Notes: generated by a model not told the origin, from the sequence alone. DNA of 64,000 nt from Branchiostoma floridae (GCF_000003815.2 NC_049979.1:4295293-4359292); one strand, 5' to 3'; positions 23,301 through 32,675 are shown, numbered from the stretch's first letter. Program-made: numbers and translations.

Positions 23301-26300
23301 GCTGTCCTTCTCCAGGCCAAGCTCCCCAGCATTGAGACTACGATGGCGCGACATCGTCTCCGCTGGGCAGGACATGTCAGAAGAATGCCTACAACTCGAC
23401 TTCCTCGCCAGATCCTGTATTCACAACTAGAATCAGGCACATTAAGGTCGCGAGGAGCCCCCAAGCGTCGGTTTCACGACCAGTTTAAGGCTACCCTCCT
23501 TCGTTGCGACATTAACCACACGAATTGGGAGACTCTCGCGGAGAACCGGTCTGAGTGGAGACGCACCATAACGCAGGGGACTGATCATATGGAGCATCTA
23601 CGACGCTCCGAAGCCGAGACAAAAAGACAACAACGCAAAGAGAGACTACTCCTTCCTCGCTCTCCATCCACTCTGCCCAGTACAAAGTGTCCCAGACTCT
23701 TCCATACTGCCCTGGGCCTGAGCAGCCACTTAAGACACCGCCACCAACAATCAGCAAATGAGGCTGGATGGACATGAACTAATGCTCGGTAACGAGCTGA
23801 CGCCGATGGATGATGGTGACTTTTCATCGTGCAGATAAGCGAAGTCACTAACAATGAAGTGAATGGACGCTGGTTTGGGATTTTAGGATTCTGTGCATTG
23901 ACCGAAGTGTGCATTTATCCGACGTGCAATTAACTGGTTTCTACTGTTTACCACTTTGAAAATCAGATTCTAATCAAATAGTATTGCTAAGATTTTAGCA
24001 TTGAATCAGCATTTGATATGCCGCTTACAATGATTCCAATTTTTATGAACAGCCCTCTTGCTGAATCGTTGATGTGAATTGCCTCGTTGTTGTAAATATG
24101 TTATAAATCTGCCATGAACTGATGAAGCATTTAAGTTTTGTTGTTGTAATTCAGAAAGAAGATAAGATGACCTGCATTATGCTCCATATCATCCATATGT
24201 AACTGAATCAGACTTACAACGTTCACAGAAACACAATATAAGTCATTTTGAGGAATTTAAACATAATGATGACCAAAAAAATCTGCCTATTTCAAAATTC
24301 CTACAAATATTGTTTAGGGGCCTATCACAAGTAAAATAGTCAAATTAAGAACATTTTAGCACTTACTTGTAAGTAATTAAACGTTAAACAATGCAAGATG
24401 ACGGATGCAAATGGCCGATAGAATGGCGTATCACCTGATCATTATTTATTAACTAAAGTAAAAAGGCCGACATTAACCGTCGGCACCCTCGAACTGAATT
24501 TCAGGTCATTTGGTTTCAATACAAAGGCATAGCCAAAACTATATGTTTTTAGTCTAGAATAGCAAAAAAATCGCAAAATTCAACAATTTCAATAAATGTA
24601 TTCCGAAAGTAAAAGTGAAATAATGCGGGCACATAACCTACACACCTCCAAACCAAATCCCAGGTCACTTGGTTTTAATACAAGGGCACAGGAACAAAAA
24701 TAAATATTTTTAGTCAAAATGGCCCAAAATCCCAAAATAAACATTTTTAAGTAATGTATGCACAAACTGTTGACATTTTCCTGTGGGCATATGTCCAATG
24801 CACCTCTGTATCAAATTTCAGGTCATTAGGTTGTAATACCAGGGTACAGGGGCTCAAAATATATATTTTTCATCAAAAATTACTAAAAACCCTAAATAAG
24901 ATAATTTTTAAGGCCTCTATCAAAAAAGGGAGAAAAAAGTATGGGGGTATTTGCTATCTTTACCTCCATGCCAAATTTCAGCTCCTTTGGCCCAAAGATG
25001 AAAAAGTTGAATCCGTTTAAAGATTTGGCAGGAGAAACACAGCAAAAAAACAATATATACATATTTCAATATACATGTATTTCAATTATGAAATATAAAA
25101 CAGTTCTACTTATTTCTCACCTAACTAAAATGTTTTGTAAGAGCCTTTACATTAGTTATGAATCGTTCAGTGTCATTGGTCAAGCCTTGATAATGGCTAA
25201 ACTTCAAAAGCATCCAACAATGGCTTGTTTAGCAACTTTCCTGTGAGAAAATGTTATTTTTCGCCGTTGCCATGGCAACCGTTGTAGAAATTTGTCTAAG
25301 TTTATTTCTAAATTGTTCCAAATATACTCAACAGGTATTTGTATGATCTAAGTGCAGAGAAATACTCATCAAATGTGGTTGGGGATTACCAAAACCACAT
25401 TTAATGACCTGTAATAAACGATTTTTGGTAGTTCGATAGATTTGAGTGACGTCACAAAATCACGTGATAATTCCTATAAAGCTGGGCATCTGACACGGTT
25501 ATCATGCAAAATAATAAAGTAGAGGAATCAACCTTTTCAAAAAACTAAGTCACCCTTTGTCCCTTTGTTTGGTACCAAATGGCCATTTTTGGGGACCTGG
25601 CCCATGGACTATATCTTGTGTTCTGGTTTCATCACCTTTGGTAAAGAGACTAGCCTGACTAGAATCGCGCCCCTAGCGGCTGGCCCTACAATTGTCATTA
25701 ACCCCAGCCAGCGTGGGATTGTGTAAAGCAGGCCAGTAAAAAGATGTACATGTATATGCAAGAGAATCATCTGGACCAGAAATACATGGCATAACAGTTT
25801 GTCACTTAGTAGAGTTACACAAGTTTCTAACATCCCCATTCCACTTGGGCAGTATGTAACCCTGCTGCAACCATGCTGCACCTGAATTTGCAACTTGGCA
25901 GTCAACAAATTTGTATGTTTTGTCATCCTTTCAGTCATACTTTAACATTCTGCATGATATTCCAATCATTTGTCAACATTTAACACTAGTTCATCTTTAT
26001 CCCTGGGGTAACCTTTATTCGTTATATATGAAATAGGAGTATTTGGGGATATCTAGGCCACGGACGAGTGTTTTAGACTGGACTGCTATGAAAATATTGC
26101 AATTTGAAACCAACGTCCGTCGACTAGATATCCCTAAATATCTCGTTTTTAAAAACAATGGATATACATGTAGGTTACCATGTGGATAAAGGGGATCTAC
26201 CGTTACACAGATCCAACCTAAGGTTGCAGCAAGGTTGCAGCGCAAGTGCTATGAAGTGGAATGGGAGTCTGAATGACAGCATACTAACTTGGGTCCGTCC

Positions 26301-27663
26301 TGTAGAACTGGGATGATGCCGGTGTTGACATGGGAGAGCCAGATCAGGTTGTGCCCTGAGCTGAGGGTGGTTTCCAGCCTGGAGGGAAGGAGTTGGCAGG
26401 ACCAGTCAATAGCTAGATAGATATACGACTGGGAATGTCTGTCAGGATCCATTAATACCACTATGTAATATACATGTATGTGTGTTCTCATATTACAGCA
26501 AGCAACACGTCTTGGTGCTAATGTGTCAGGGACACGATTTTGACTTGAACATTTATCACGTGCAGGCGTGCCAAAAGCTGGTTGAGACAAGACTATTGAA
26601 ATAAGGTACTAGCTCTACAAGAAAAAATGAACTGATAATAGTAATGTAGGCAAGAGGTGAGTAGATGTCAATTTGTTCAAGTTAAGTGTTCATGTCCTAA
26701 CAGAAATATATACAGAAATATGTAATAGAAATATATACTAGTAATATTATTAGAGGGTGCTACAATTAATCTTATATACACTACTTCCTCCCAAAACTGA
26801 GCGTCAGTTGGCCTGAATAACTTGTGTAACAGTATCTCTGTAATGTTATGTTACTGATAGCTTATAACAACATTAACATATATTACAATTTACATTATGA
26901 TTTTGAATATAGTAGCTTGATCAACTCATGTTTTCATCAGGCTGACTGCTCCATAGAAAATTTTACAGTTTTCTCATTACGTTAACTTTACCATTGATAT
27001 TATAGTCAACATCCTTATACATGTATTAGTTATAAATACATTTTGTACAGAGAAGAATGAAGTAGATATCAATTCATCATGTACTACATACATGTCTCAC
27101 CAGTCGTGCTTATCCATTATGTTTATCTCAAATAAAAGGAGATTTATTTCTTAAAGAGCGTTTGCATATCATTTACATTTAGCAGATTTCATAGAGCACC
27201 TGTCATCACCCTGTTGTTTACACATCCACACACACTGGAATTCAAAACAAAACACACTTTGAGGTCTCAAGTACAATGTTAATGGCCACTCTACTGTCTT
27301 GTAATTTTGATCTCATTTATTTTGCTTCAAGCATATGTCGATACAATTATAGATTGATGATATTGTTAGAGCTCGCCTTGGGAACATGATACCACATTCA
27401 TATGAATATTAAAGAATGCTGCAATTCATTTAACAAGTGTCTTTTGTTGACAGGGATATTTAAATATGCATAGGGACCGCTATCCTATTAATGGTTATTT
27501 CACAGACATTTGGCGCATGTACAAGTTTGGACACAGATGTATGCTGGCATTTATCACAGAAATATGATACAGTGAGTGTACACTAACCTGCACCGTTCCA
27601 CCCAGTGGCGGATGTGTCTCCGAATGTCGGTGTCGGGAGCTCGGCTTGCGGCCCCGACCGCGC
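16154..27663 (-). CDS. ACTMAP: Actin maturation protease (C19orf54/ACTMAP family), 5' end lost in gap
   Basis: Six exons on the minus strand join in phase. Known role of the family: a cysteine protease that removes the acetylated N-terminal residue(s) of actin. The catalytic Cys lies in the exon at 18473-18609, in the context DGPK-CGLVALCMAAQ. The catalytic His lies in the exon at 16913-16983, in HEPICKRGHKAHWAV. GEMFSATYMAQLAEELIG and LWKYELLHESNIQLVEM match the middle and C-terminus of the family. The C-terminus ends in GGLSGKVVLLFPPR. The 5' coding part is incomplete because the first visible exon abuts 100 Ns. The human protein starts with a proline-rich region, and any equivalent here lies in or beyond the gap. 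The gene is convergent with PNN and divergent from CHURC1. Confidence 0.93.
16913..16983 (-). CDS. ACTMAP: ACTMAP exon with catalytic histidine
   Basis: A 71-nt exon with acceptor GCTGCAG|C and donor ACCAG|GTAAAT. It encodes YDADRNHEPICKRGHKAHWA, which matches the family's conserved GHKAHWAV motif. It is too short to stand out as an open frame. Confidence 0.92.
17217..17338. repeat. (CATA)n microsatellite
   Basis: CATT units grade into a long CATA run, interrupted once by GCAT and once by TATA. The tyrosine/histidine-rich open frames over it are repeat artefacts. Confidence 0.95.
17501..17627 (-). CDS. ACTMAP: ACTMAP middle exon
   Basis: Acceptor TCCCCAG|CC and donor GTGCC|GTATCC. It encodes TYMAQLAEELIGCRCSVL and IIQHLVKGYPALVP. 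The frame is confirmed by the YDADRNHEP join to the next exon. Confidence 0.92.
17697..17899. mobile_element. MITE, TACTCTCC terminus, in ACTMAP intron
   Basis: Arms TACTCTCCAAGCAGAAGTTA and CTAACCTCTGCTTGGAAAGT are inverted, and much of the interior folds back. The flanking repeat CACAT is only 5 of 9. Confidence 0.7.
18473..18609 (-). CDS. ACTMAP: ACTMAP exon with catalytic cysteine
   Basis: Acceptor CCTGCAG|G and donor TCTCTG|GTAATG. It encodes CGLVALCMAAQQL, with the nucleophile Cys first, through YTLQGEMFS. Confidence 0.94.
20138..20782 (-). pseudogene. Apurinic-like endonuclease domain of the retrotransposon (inverted, truncated)
   Basis: It reads FKVGAWNVRTL, ALSETRL, LTLISVYAPT and LVLGDFNARVGCDHKLW, all motifs of the endonuclease/exonuclease/phosphatase fold. 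A tandem copy of a 10-bp word at 20161-20180 shifts the frame near the end. With one copy removed, the frame would run on as GLLLHL. The terminal catalytic Asp-His motif is missing here and is found on the other strand, at about 21300. Confidence 0.88.
21131..23777 (+). pseudogene. Reverse transcriptase part of the retrotransposon, three stops
   Basis: The piece starts ELVITNSLFRLRNRHKTTW and carries the end of the endonuclease (WTDHRLLISRLRL). The RT motifs are NYRGISLLSISGKIFARIL, ESQCGFRPSRGTTD, FWDLEKAFDSV, GLKQGCVLAPTLFSLYL and the catalytic YADD (22794-22805). After the RT come HRLRWAGHVRRM and an HTALGLSSHLRHRH end. Stops are TAG at 21417, TGA at 22050 and TGA at 23016; each sits within otherwise continuous homology. 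Confidence 0.9.
24440..25035. repeat. Four-unit degenerate tandem repeat, period about 159 bp
   Basis: Anchor words starting at 24484, 24643, 24801 and 24961 share the pattern CACCTC..AAATTTCAGGTCATTTGG (spacings 159, 158 and 160). Each unit also contains AATACNAGGGCA and a TTTTTAGTCAAAAT-like AT-rich half. The array lies inside the large inverted-repeat element, right of the retrotransposon. Confidence 0.75.
26289..26378 (-). CDS. ACTMAP: ACTMAP exon before the catalytic Cys
   Basis: Acceptor CCTCCAG|GC and donor CCCAA|GTTAGT. It encodes LETTLSSGHNLIWLSHVN and VLQDGPK, leading directly into the catalytic CGLVAL across the 7.7-kb intron. Confidence 0.9.
27588..27663 (-). CDS. ACTMAP: ACTMAP most 5' visible exon (partial)
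   Basis: Reading DTDIRRHIRHWVERC, it ends at donor TGCAG|GTTAGTG. Phase 2 fits the next exon. The 5' side is cut by the assembly gap at 27664, so the start codon is not visible. Confidence 0.75.
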
Positions 27664-27763
27664 NNNNNNNNNNNNNNNNNNNNNNNNNNNNNNNNNNNNN
27701 NNNNNNNNNNNNNNNNNNNNNNNNNNNNNNNNNNNNNNNNNNNNNNNNNNNNNNNNNNNNNNN
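27664..27763. other. Assembly gap, 100 N
   Basis: The gap removes the 5' part of the first visible ACTMAP exon. The left flank is GC-rich and the right flank begins with a T run. Confidence 1.
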
Positions 27764-28127
27764 TTTTTTTGGTCATGTCTCATGTGGCGGTATTATGATT
27801 ATTTAGTTATAGCACCCGGTGGTTTAAAACCCTGGTCATGCTATCTGTGCTACGACCGTTTAATGCCAGAATATTTGACAGAAACATTAACGTTAACGTC
27901 AACACTATCCAAGTGACGGTCATAAATCCGACTTATTTTCATATTTGGCGCTTCACAGATCCCCATGTCCCATAAAAGTCATAAAACAACAGCGTTTGTG
28001 ATTTGTAGTTCGGATATCCCGGGACAAAACTTAACCAATGAAGATCTTCGTTACAGAATTCCGTAGCAGCCATTTTGCCCAGGAATGGAACTGTAGCCGG
28101 AGGCAGGGCAGCGACAAGAAATCGGAC
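27664..28127. promoter_or_regulatory. Shared ACTMAP/CHURC1 upstream region, with gap
   Basis: ACTMAP (minus) and CHURC1 (plus) are divergent, with at most about 460 bp between visible coding parts. The left side is GC-rich and includes 100 Ns at 27664-27763. No TATA box is evident. A bidirectional promoter is inferred from the geometry only. Confidence 0.4.
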
Positions 28128-28166
28128 ATGTGTCAGAACTGCGTCAACAACGTCTTTCCAGATAGG
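28128..28166 (+). CDS. CHURC1: CHURC1 exon 1
   Basis: It encodes [13 protein letters not shown] and ends at AGATAGG|GTAAGC in phase 0. The exon is only 39 nt of coding sequence. Confidence 0.93.
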
Positions 28167-31100
28167 GTAAGCCGCAAATTTAAGGTCTTCAAAGCGTTGA
28201 GAATCTATTACTTGCCTCTTATCTGTTTAGGATTGATCAAATTATTTTACCCCTCCTATTGCACGCTCTCTTCAGTCTCTTCCTGTTTGTGTTTGAGGAC
28301 GAAATCATGTGATATCTTGTTCCAAGTAATAACGTTACTAATGGCTGGATTCAATACATCTGTAACATCAGCCAGCAAGGCTGGTGTGTAAAGTGCAGTG
28401 GCGGCGGCACCATGGGGGCAGTGGGGGCGGCCGCCCCCACAAAAAATAGGTCGTGGGGGCGTCGCCCCCACGATAAAATAAGCTGAAACACTCAAAATCA
28501 AGTTGAAACCCTTGTGTATATTTTCACTAATGGAAATTTCATCAAATCTCGCTAGTCTACTGGCAAAATTTGGCCCTGAAAATGCAGGAAATGACGTTTC
28601 AGAGGGTCCAGATTTCAAAATTTCAAAGGACCTCCGGATCCCTTGTGAGGATTCGCGCCGTCGGCACTGGACATGGTGGGAAAATGCTACCGGAGCGTAG
28701 AAATTTCATTATCAAACTTAGATTTGTTTACAAGCAAAATGTTCCCCTCAAATGCAGGAAATGGCATTCAAAGTGTCCTGATTTAAAAATTTCTCCAAAA
28801 CTCCCTTGCGGCGGCTTGCGTCTTCGGGGCTCACGACGACGTAGTGCAAAATATGTTGGTGCGTGGGTCGTCGCCCTCAAAAATCGTTTTCTCTACTAGA
28901 AGTTTAATTAAATTCAGCTTAGTCTGTCTGCAAACTTTGTCCCTTAAAATACAGGAAATGATGTTTCAGAGGGTCTAGATTTCAAAAATTTCCAGAACCT
29001 ACCTTGCAACGGCTTGTACCTTCGCTGCTTGAGATGGTGAAAATATGTTGGGGGTGTCGCCCTCAATAACTAAAGCTAAAACTATGTGTATTTTTGGTAG
29101 AAATGTCATTGAAGTTAGCTTAGTCTGGCAGCAAAATTTGCCCCTCAAAATACAGGAAATAGCGTTTCAGAGGGTTTAGATATGAAATTTTTCCGGGGGT
29201 GCATGCCCCCGGACCCCCCTAGAAGGGTCGCGCCGGAGGCGCGACGCCTCGGGCCTTCGGCCCTCGATTTAGTGATATGAGAAATTTTCGCCCCCACAAC
29301 TAAAAAATTGTGCCGCCGCCTCTGAAGTGTGTGTAGATCCACACTTTTAATAAGTGGGAATTATGGTCATTATTAGATTAATGCACTTAGGCAGGACATT
29401 CCATTAGACTCCTAAGCACCAGTCTGTTTTGTACATTGTATGAGACAATTTAGTCTTTGGACTACCATCTTGTACTTGACATTGTGTTTAAATAAACCAA
29501 TTCTCTCTATCTCTCTCTCTCTAAGGAGGATAAGCTCCCTTGTATTAGAGAGGAAGCAGTTTGAACATTCTTGATATTACTGACTTACAAGGTAACGTTA
29601 TACCTGATACATAATTTCTTGTAAGTCAGTAATATCAAGAATGTTCAAACTGGCATAATAGCTGTGTAACATTTGAGAAGGGGCGAGTAGAACAGAAAGG
29701 AACAATATATACATATATCCTGACCGACCCGGGAATCGAACCCGGGTCCTCCAGATCAACACCAGCCGTCTAAATGATTGAGCCAAAAGCCTGAAAGGCG
29801 TTTGGCATGGTCATTTAGCACTACTTCAACCCCCCACTGTTACACTTGGTACATAATTTCTTGTAAGTTGTAACATGGTTTGATGATATAACAATACCTT
29901 TCCAGGGCCACACCTGCCTGGAGAATGGGTCCTATCTGATGAACTTTGCATCCTGTGCCCAGTGTAATAAGAAAGAGATGATCAAGATCCACAACAAAGA
30001 GGAGACGGAGGAGGACCAAGAACAAGTCATCACATACCAACGTAATGCATATTGCCATTGCCATTCAGAGTGATCAAGGAGGTTTAATAGCCTCCTTGGA
30101 GCAATATAGTAGTAATTTGTCTTCCCTAGATTGTGAACTTGAAATGATAGTGTTTGCCAGAAGTTGATGATTAGCCATTAAGAACCTGAGTCATAAAAAG
30201 TCAAATTGTAAAAGAGAAAGGCCTCATACTTGCCATAGTATCATAAACTGTAACATCTGTGTATTGCATGTCATGTCATCATTGTGCAAGGGATAGATTT
30301 TGAAAAAGTGAAGATGTGCATCATGTTGATGGGTTTTTTTTTCATTTGATGTAGATGTGTGCCAGAACTGTGACCATGTGATAGCAGAACATGAGTACAG
30401 ATTTTGTGTGGAGGATGGCTATCAGGTAACCTCATTATTATGACATGACTCCCAGTTTTTCGCTGTGGCTTAGTTGAATTTTGTACTTTTTTTTCAACGA
30501 AGGCTGTGTTTTGAAGTTGATTAGGCCCCTTTGTAGTTTTATTTTACTTTTGCATTCTGTCAACTCTAGTTCAACACTATATCACCATACATTTGATTCT
30601 TTTTTGAAGCACTGGCTGTGAAATGTATATTTTTAAGCCTTCGTTCACACTACCGTAAAAGGGTTGCACTTGTCCAGATAAGGTGGTTTATGTGGCTTAC
30701 GTGGCTCAGTCAAAATTAAGTCTTGTGCTCTCCAGCCACTGTGTAATGCTTACACTGCTGATTGCTGAACGATACAAGAACAAAAGCAATCCTTACAAGC
30801 AGGGCTGTGTTCAGGTCACGTATTTCCAAGCAAGAACAGTAAGGCAGAAAAAATTTCAATATGTCCGTCTAAAGAATTTGAGGGTAGAGACATGAAACTG
30901 ATCAATGCATTTTTGTAAGCTTGAAATGACAGATATAACACTAGAAAAGCAACATTTTTGAAAAAATGCTGGATGTGGGCGAAGGAAAAAGAAAGCAAAA
31001 ATCGCGAGAAAAGAAGCAACAAGAAAGGCGACATTTTCGCGAAAATGCAGCAAAAAAAAAATTGCAAAATTTTATAATTTCACGGATTCGATCCCGGGGC

Positions 31101-32041
31101 ATTGGTTTCCCACGCGTGAATAATACCACTGAGCCAGTGGTACAACATTTTCCGGACGCACGTTTTTTTTTTAAGAAATATAACCGCCGTTACAAATGTA
31201 TTGCGTAGCTTGAATACGTCCGTTCACCGTTGAATTTGCAAGATTCCAAGGTCCAATTTTCTGAAGATAATGTTTTTGTGTGAAAATTTATCGATCTCGT
31301 TCATTCCGTGGCGGGCAACTTCTTCCTTGAGCGTCTGATCGGTCGAACGCATGGCCGATTTACTGTCGCATGACGTCTCACTGGCTGCTATTGTCAAACT
31401 GCATGCCGAATGCCATTTTGTGTTCTGTGCGTTGATTGGTTCACCTCTCACGTACACCCAGACAGTCCGCGACTAATAGTCCAATCAAAAAGCTGCTAAC
31501 GCGAAGTATATGTTTACAGCTTCCATTTTTTCTGAGTTCTGATTGGCTGTTATCAAACTCGATGCCGATTGTGTTCTGTGCGTTGATAGGTTCACCTCTG
31601 ACTCACAACCGAGAAAGTGCGACTCTAAGCCAATCAAAAAGCTTGAAACGTGGAGTACATATTTACAGCTTCCATTTTTCCTGTTTTTCCGGGTGGAATA
31701 TGCAAATATCTGAGGAAAAACTAAATGTGGCTTCGCCCACATAAAAACAATTTACAATATGGGCTTCCAAATGGTGAGTGGGATAGAAAAAAATGATCAA
31801 AGTACTGATAACAATACTCCTTTCCACAGTTTGATGATCACCTTTTATCTGTCTGTCTGTCCATCAAACATTTTTAGGACCAGCCCTCTACTTAGTTTAA
31901 GGATCAATATGATTCACTGTAACAGTGTAATATTGGATTGTTCTACAGGAGTATCAGATGACATGTCTACTATGTGGGTCAGGAGAGGATTCCATCAGCA
32001 TTCTACCAGATGATCCCAGAAAGGAGATGGACTTGTTTTAA
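28128..32041 (+). CDS. CHURC1: Churchill domain protein, 4 exons, 112 aa
   Basis: The joined exons (39+136+71+93 nt) give 112 codons plus stop, the same length as vertebrate Churchill. The start MCQNCV is the family start. An upstream in-frame ATG at 28038 would add 30 unconserved residues. Zinc-ligand Cys/His residues are visible in [36 protein letters not shown] and CLLCGSGED, and the C-terminus [14 protein letters not shown] is conserved. Churchill is a small zinc-binding protein reported to act in FGF-dependent neural patterning in vertebrates. Its biochemical role here is inferred only from homology. It is head-to-head with ACTMAP and tail-to-tail with TRMT6, whose stop is about 490 bp away. 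Confidence 0.96.
28396..29324. mobile_element. hAT-like element with internal tandem module, CHURC1 intron 1
   Basis: Termini CAGTGGCGGCGGCAC and GTGCCGCCGCCTCTG are inverted, followed inward by GGGGGC/GCCCCC tracts. The direct repeat immediately outside is 5 bp (AAGTG). The interior holds about four degenerate units of about 180-190 bp containing CAGGAAATG and TTTCAGAGGGT. There is no transposase. Confidence 0.75.
29627..29849 (-). mobile_element. tRNA-derived SINE with 19-bp target duplication, CHURC1 intron 1
   Basis: On the minus strand it reads an A-box-like TGGCTCAATCATTTAGACGG and a B-box-like GGGTTCGATTCC. The direct repeat TACATAATTTCTTGTAAGT flanks it at 29608-29626 and 29850-29868. 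A functional tRNA is unlikely because no full cloverleaf was seen. Confidence 0.75.
29906..30041 (+). CDS. CHURC1: CHURC1 exon 2
   Basis: Acceptor CTTTCCAG|G and donor ACCAAC|GTAATG. It encodes [20 protein letters not shown] and [10 protein letters not shown]. Confidence 0.95.
30355..30425 (+). CDS. CHURC1: CHURC1 exon 3
   Basis: Acceptor GATGTAG|AT and donor ATCAG|GTAACC. It encodes [20 protein letters not shown]. Confidence 0.94.
31075..31145 (-). repeat. tRNA-like SINE relic
   Basis: The minus strand shows TGGCTCAGTGGTA (A-box-like) and GGGATCGAATCC (B-box-like) about 40 bp apart. The T-arm does not pair cleanly, so this is a relic rather than a tRNA gene. Confidence 0.35.
31375..31685. 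repeat. Two-unit tandem duplication with CCAAT boxes, CHURC1 intron 3
   Basis: Two units of about 155 bp share GTGTTCTGTGCGTTGAT, GGTTCACCTCT, CCAATCAAAAAGCT and TTTACAGCTTCCATTTTT. Each has CCAATC and its complement GATTGG. Confidence 0.7.
31949..32041 (+). CDS. CHURC1: CHURC1 exon 4 (stop codon)
   Basis: Acceptor TTCTACAG|GAG. It encodes [20 protein letters not shown] and [10 protein letters not shown], then TAA. Confidence 0.95.
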   Translation, partial: EYQMTCLLCGSGEDSISILPDDPRKEMDLF

Positions 32042-32528
32042 TTGGTGTAAAGGAATATATAAAGCATACATCTACTTTTAGCAGATTTAGTCATTCATTT
32101 GTCCATTCATCCATGGATGCTGAAAACAAGTCACTTATTTTTCCATCTGTTTAATTTGCAAATTCTGATAAGTAGTGGTAGATATCAATGTTGGTAGGTA
32201 CATTAGTGACCTTCTGAAGTGTATAATTGCAAAAATTGGTTAAAAAAAGTAACTATTGAAAAGTATTAGATGTATATCAGTATGTGTGTCCAGTATTATG
32301 ACACAAGTCCGTTGAAGGAAAACGCAACTATTTTGTGGTATCTAATGCAGTTTTGACTTTGACTATGTACTTCCAGAACTTGCAAGGTCATTTAAAATGA
32401 AATACATGACATGATATCCTCTGACAAGACTGTGCTTGTTTTAATTCAACAATGTACACCACCTTTCACTGCAATTTATATTTCTATATGAGAAAAGTAA
32501 AAAAAAAGTGTTGACATCTGTTAACACA

Positions 32529-32675
32529 TCAGTCTGTCTCCAGTTTGGCTTTCTTCAGTGGAGGTTCTGTGGTGCTGGATGTGGAGTCTGTCTCCATGGT
32601 AACAGTGATGCCTGAGAGGAGATATCCCCCTGTCCCACTCATCTGCATGTCAGGCCTGGTCCTGCCTGGGAGAAT
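32529..32675 (-). CDS. TRMT6: TRMT6 exon 10 (stop codon)
   Basis: Acceptor TTCTCAG|ATT. It encodes ILPGRTRPDMQMSGTGGYLL and a basic C-terminus, with TGA at 32529-32531. Confidence 0.94.
   Translation of the reverse strand: MLPGRTRPDMQMSGTGGYLLSGITVTMETDSTSSTTEPPLKKAKLETD

Larger units (their letters stand above)
20138..23820 (+). mobile_element. Non-LTR retrotransposon with inverted 5' part, degenerate
   Basis: The endonuclease half lies on the minus strand (20138-21123) and the reverse transcriptase half on the plus strand (21130-23777). This is the arrangement left by twin priming during insertion. The 3' end fades into a GATGATGGTGA-like tail near 23820. Three in-frame stops (21417, 22050, 23016) and a frame-shifting duplication show that it is dead. 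The clade was not determined; gene order (AP endonuclease then RT) fits CR1/jockey/I-like families. Confidence 0.88.
18730..25611. mobile_element. Large inverted-repeat DNA element in ACTMAP intron, no transposase seen
   Basis: The ends TAGTCCATGGGCCAG and CTGGCCCATGGACTA are exact complements, and similarity continues inward in blocks. TTGGTACC and AAAGGGACAA lie near both ends. ATCACGTGA with GTGACGTCA lies at 18860-18890 and, reversed, at about 25443-25470. GGTTGCCATGGCAACGGC lies at about 19428 and, reversed, at about 25264. TAT flanks both sides (18727-18729 and 25612-25614), or TA if the first two bases are counted as target. Without the nested retrotransposon it is about 3.2 kb. No transposase-like frame was found, so it is probably non-autonomous. 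Confidence 0.78.

Noticed and set aside
24440-25035. CRISPR-like array
   Set aside because: The units are about 159 bp long and diverged, with no short identical repeats or unique spacers, and the DNA is animal.
29700-29790. A functional tRNA gene
   Set aside because: A- and B-box-like words are present, but no full cloverleaf was found, and the sequence lies inside a SINE with its own target duplication.
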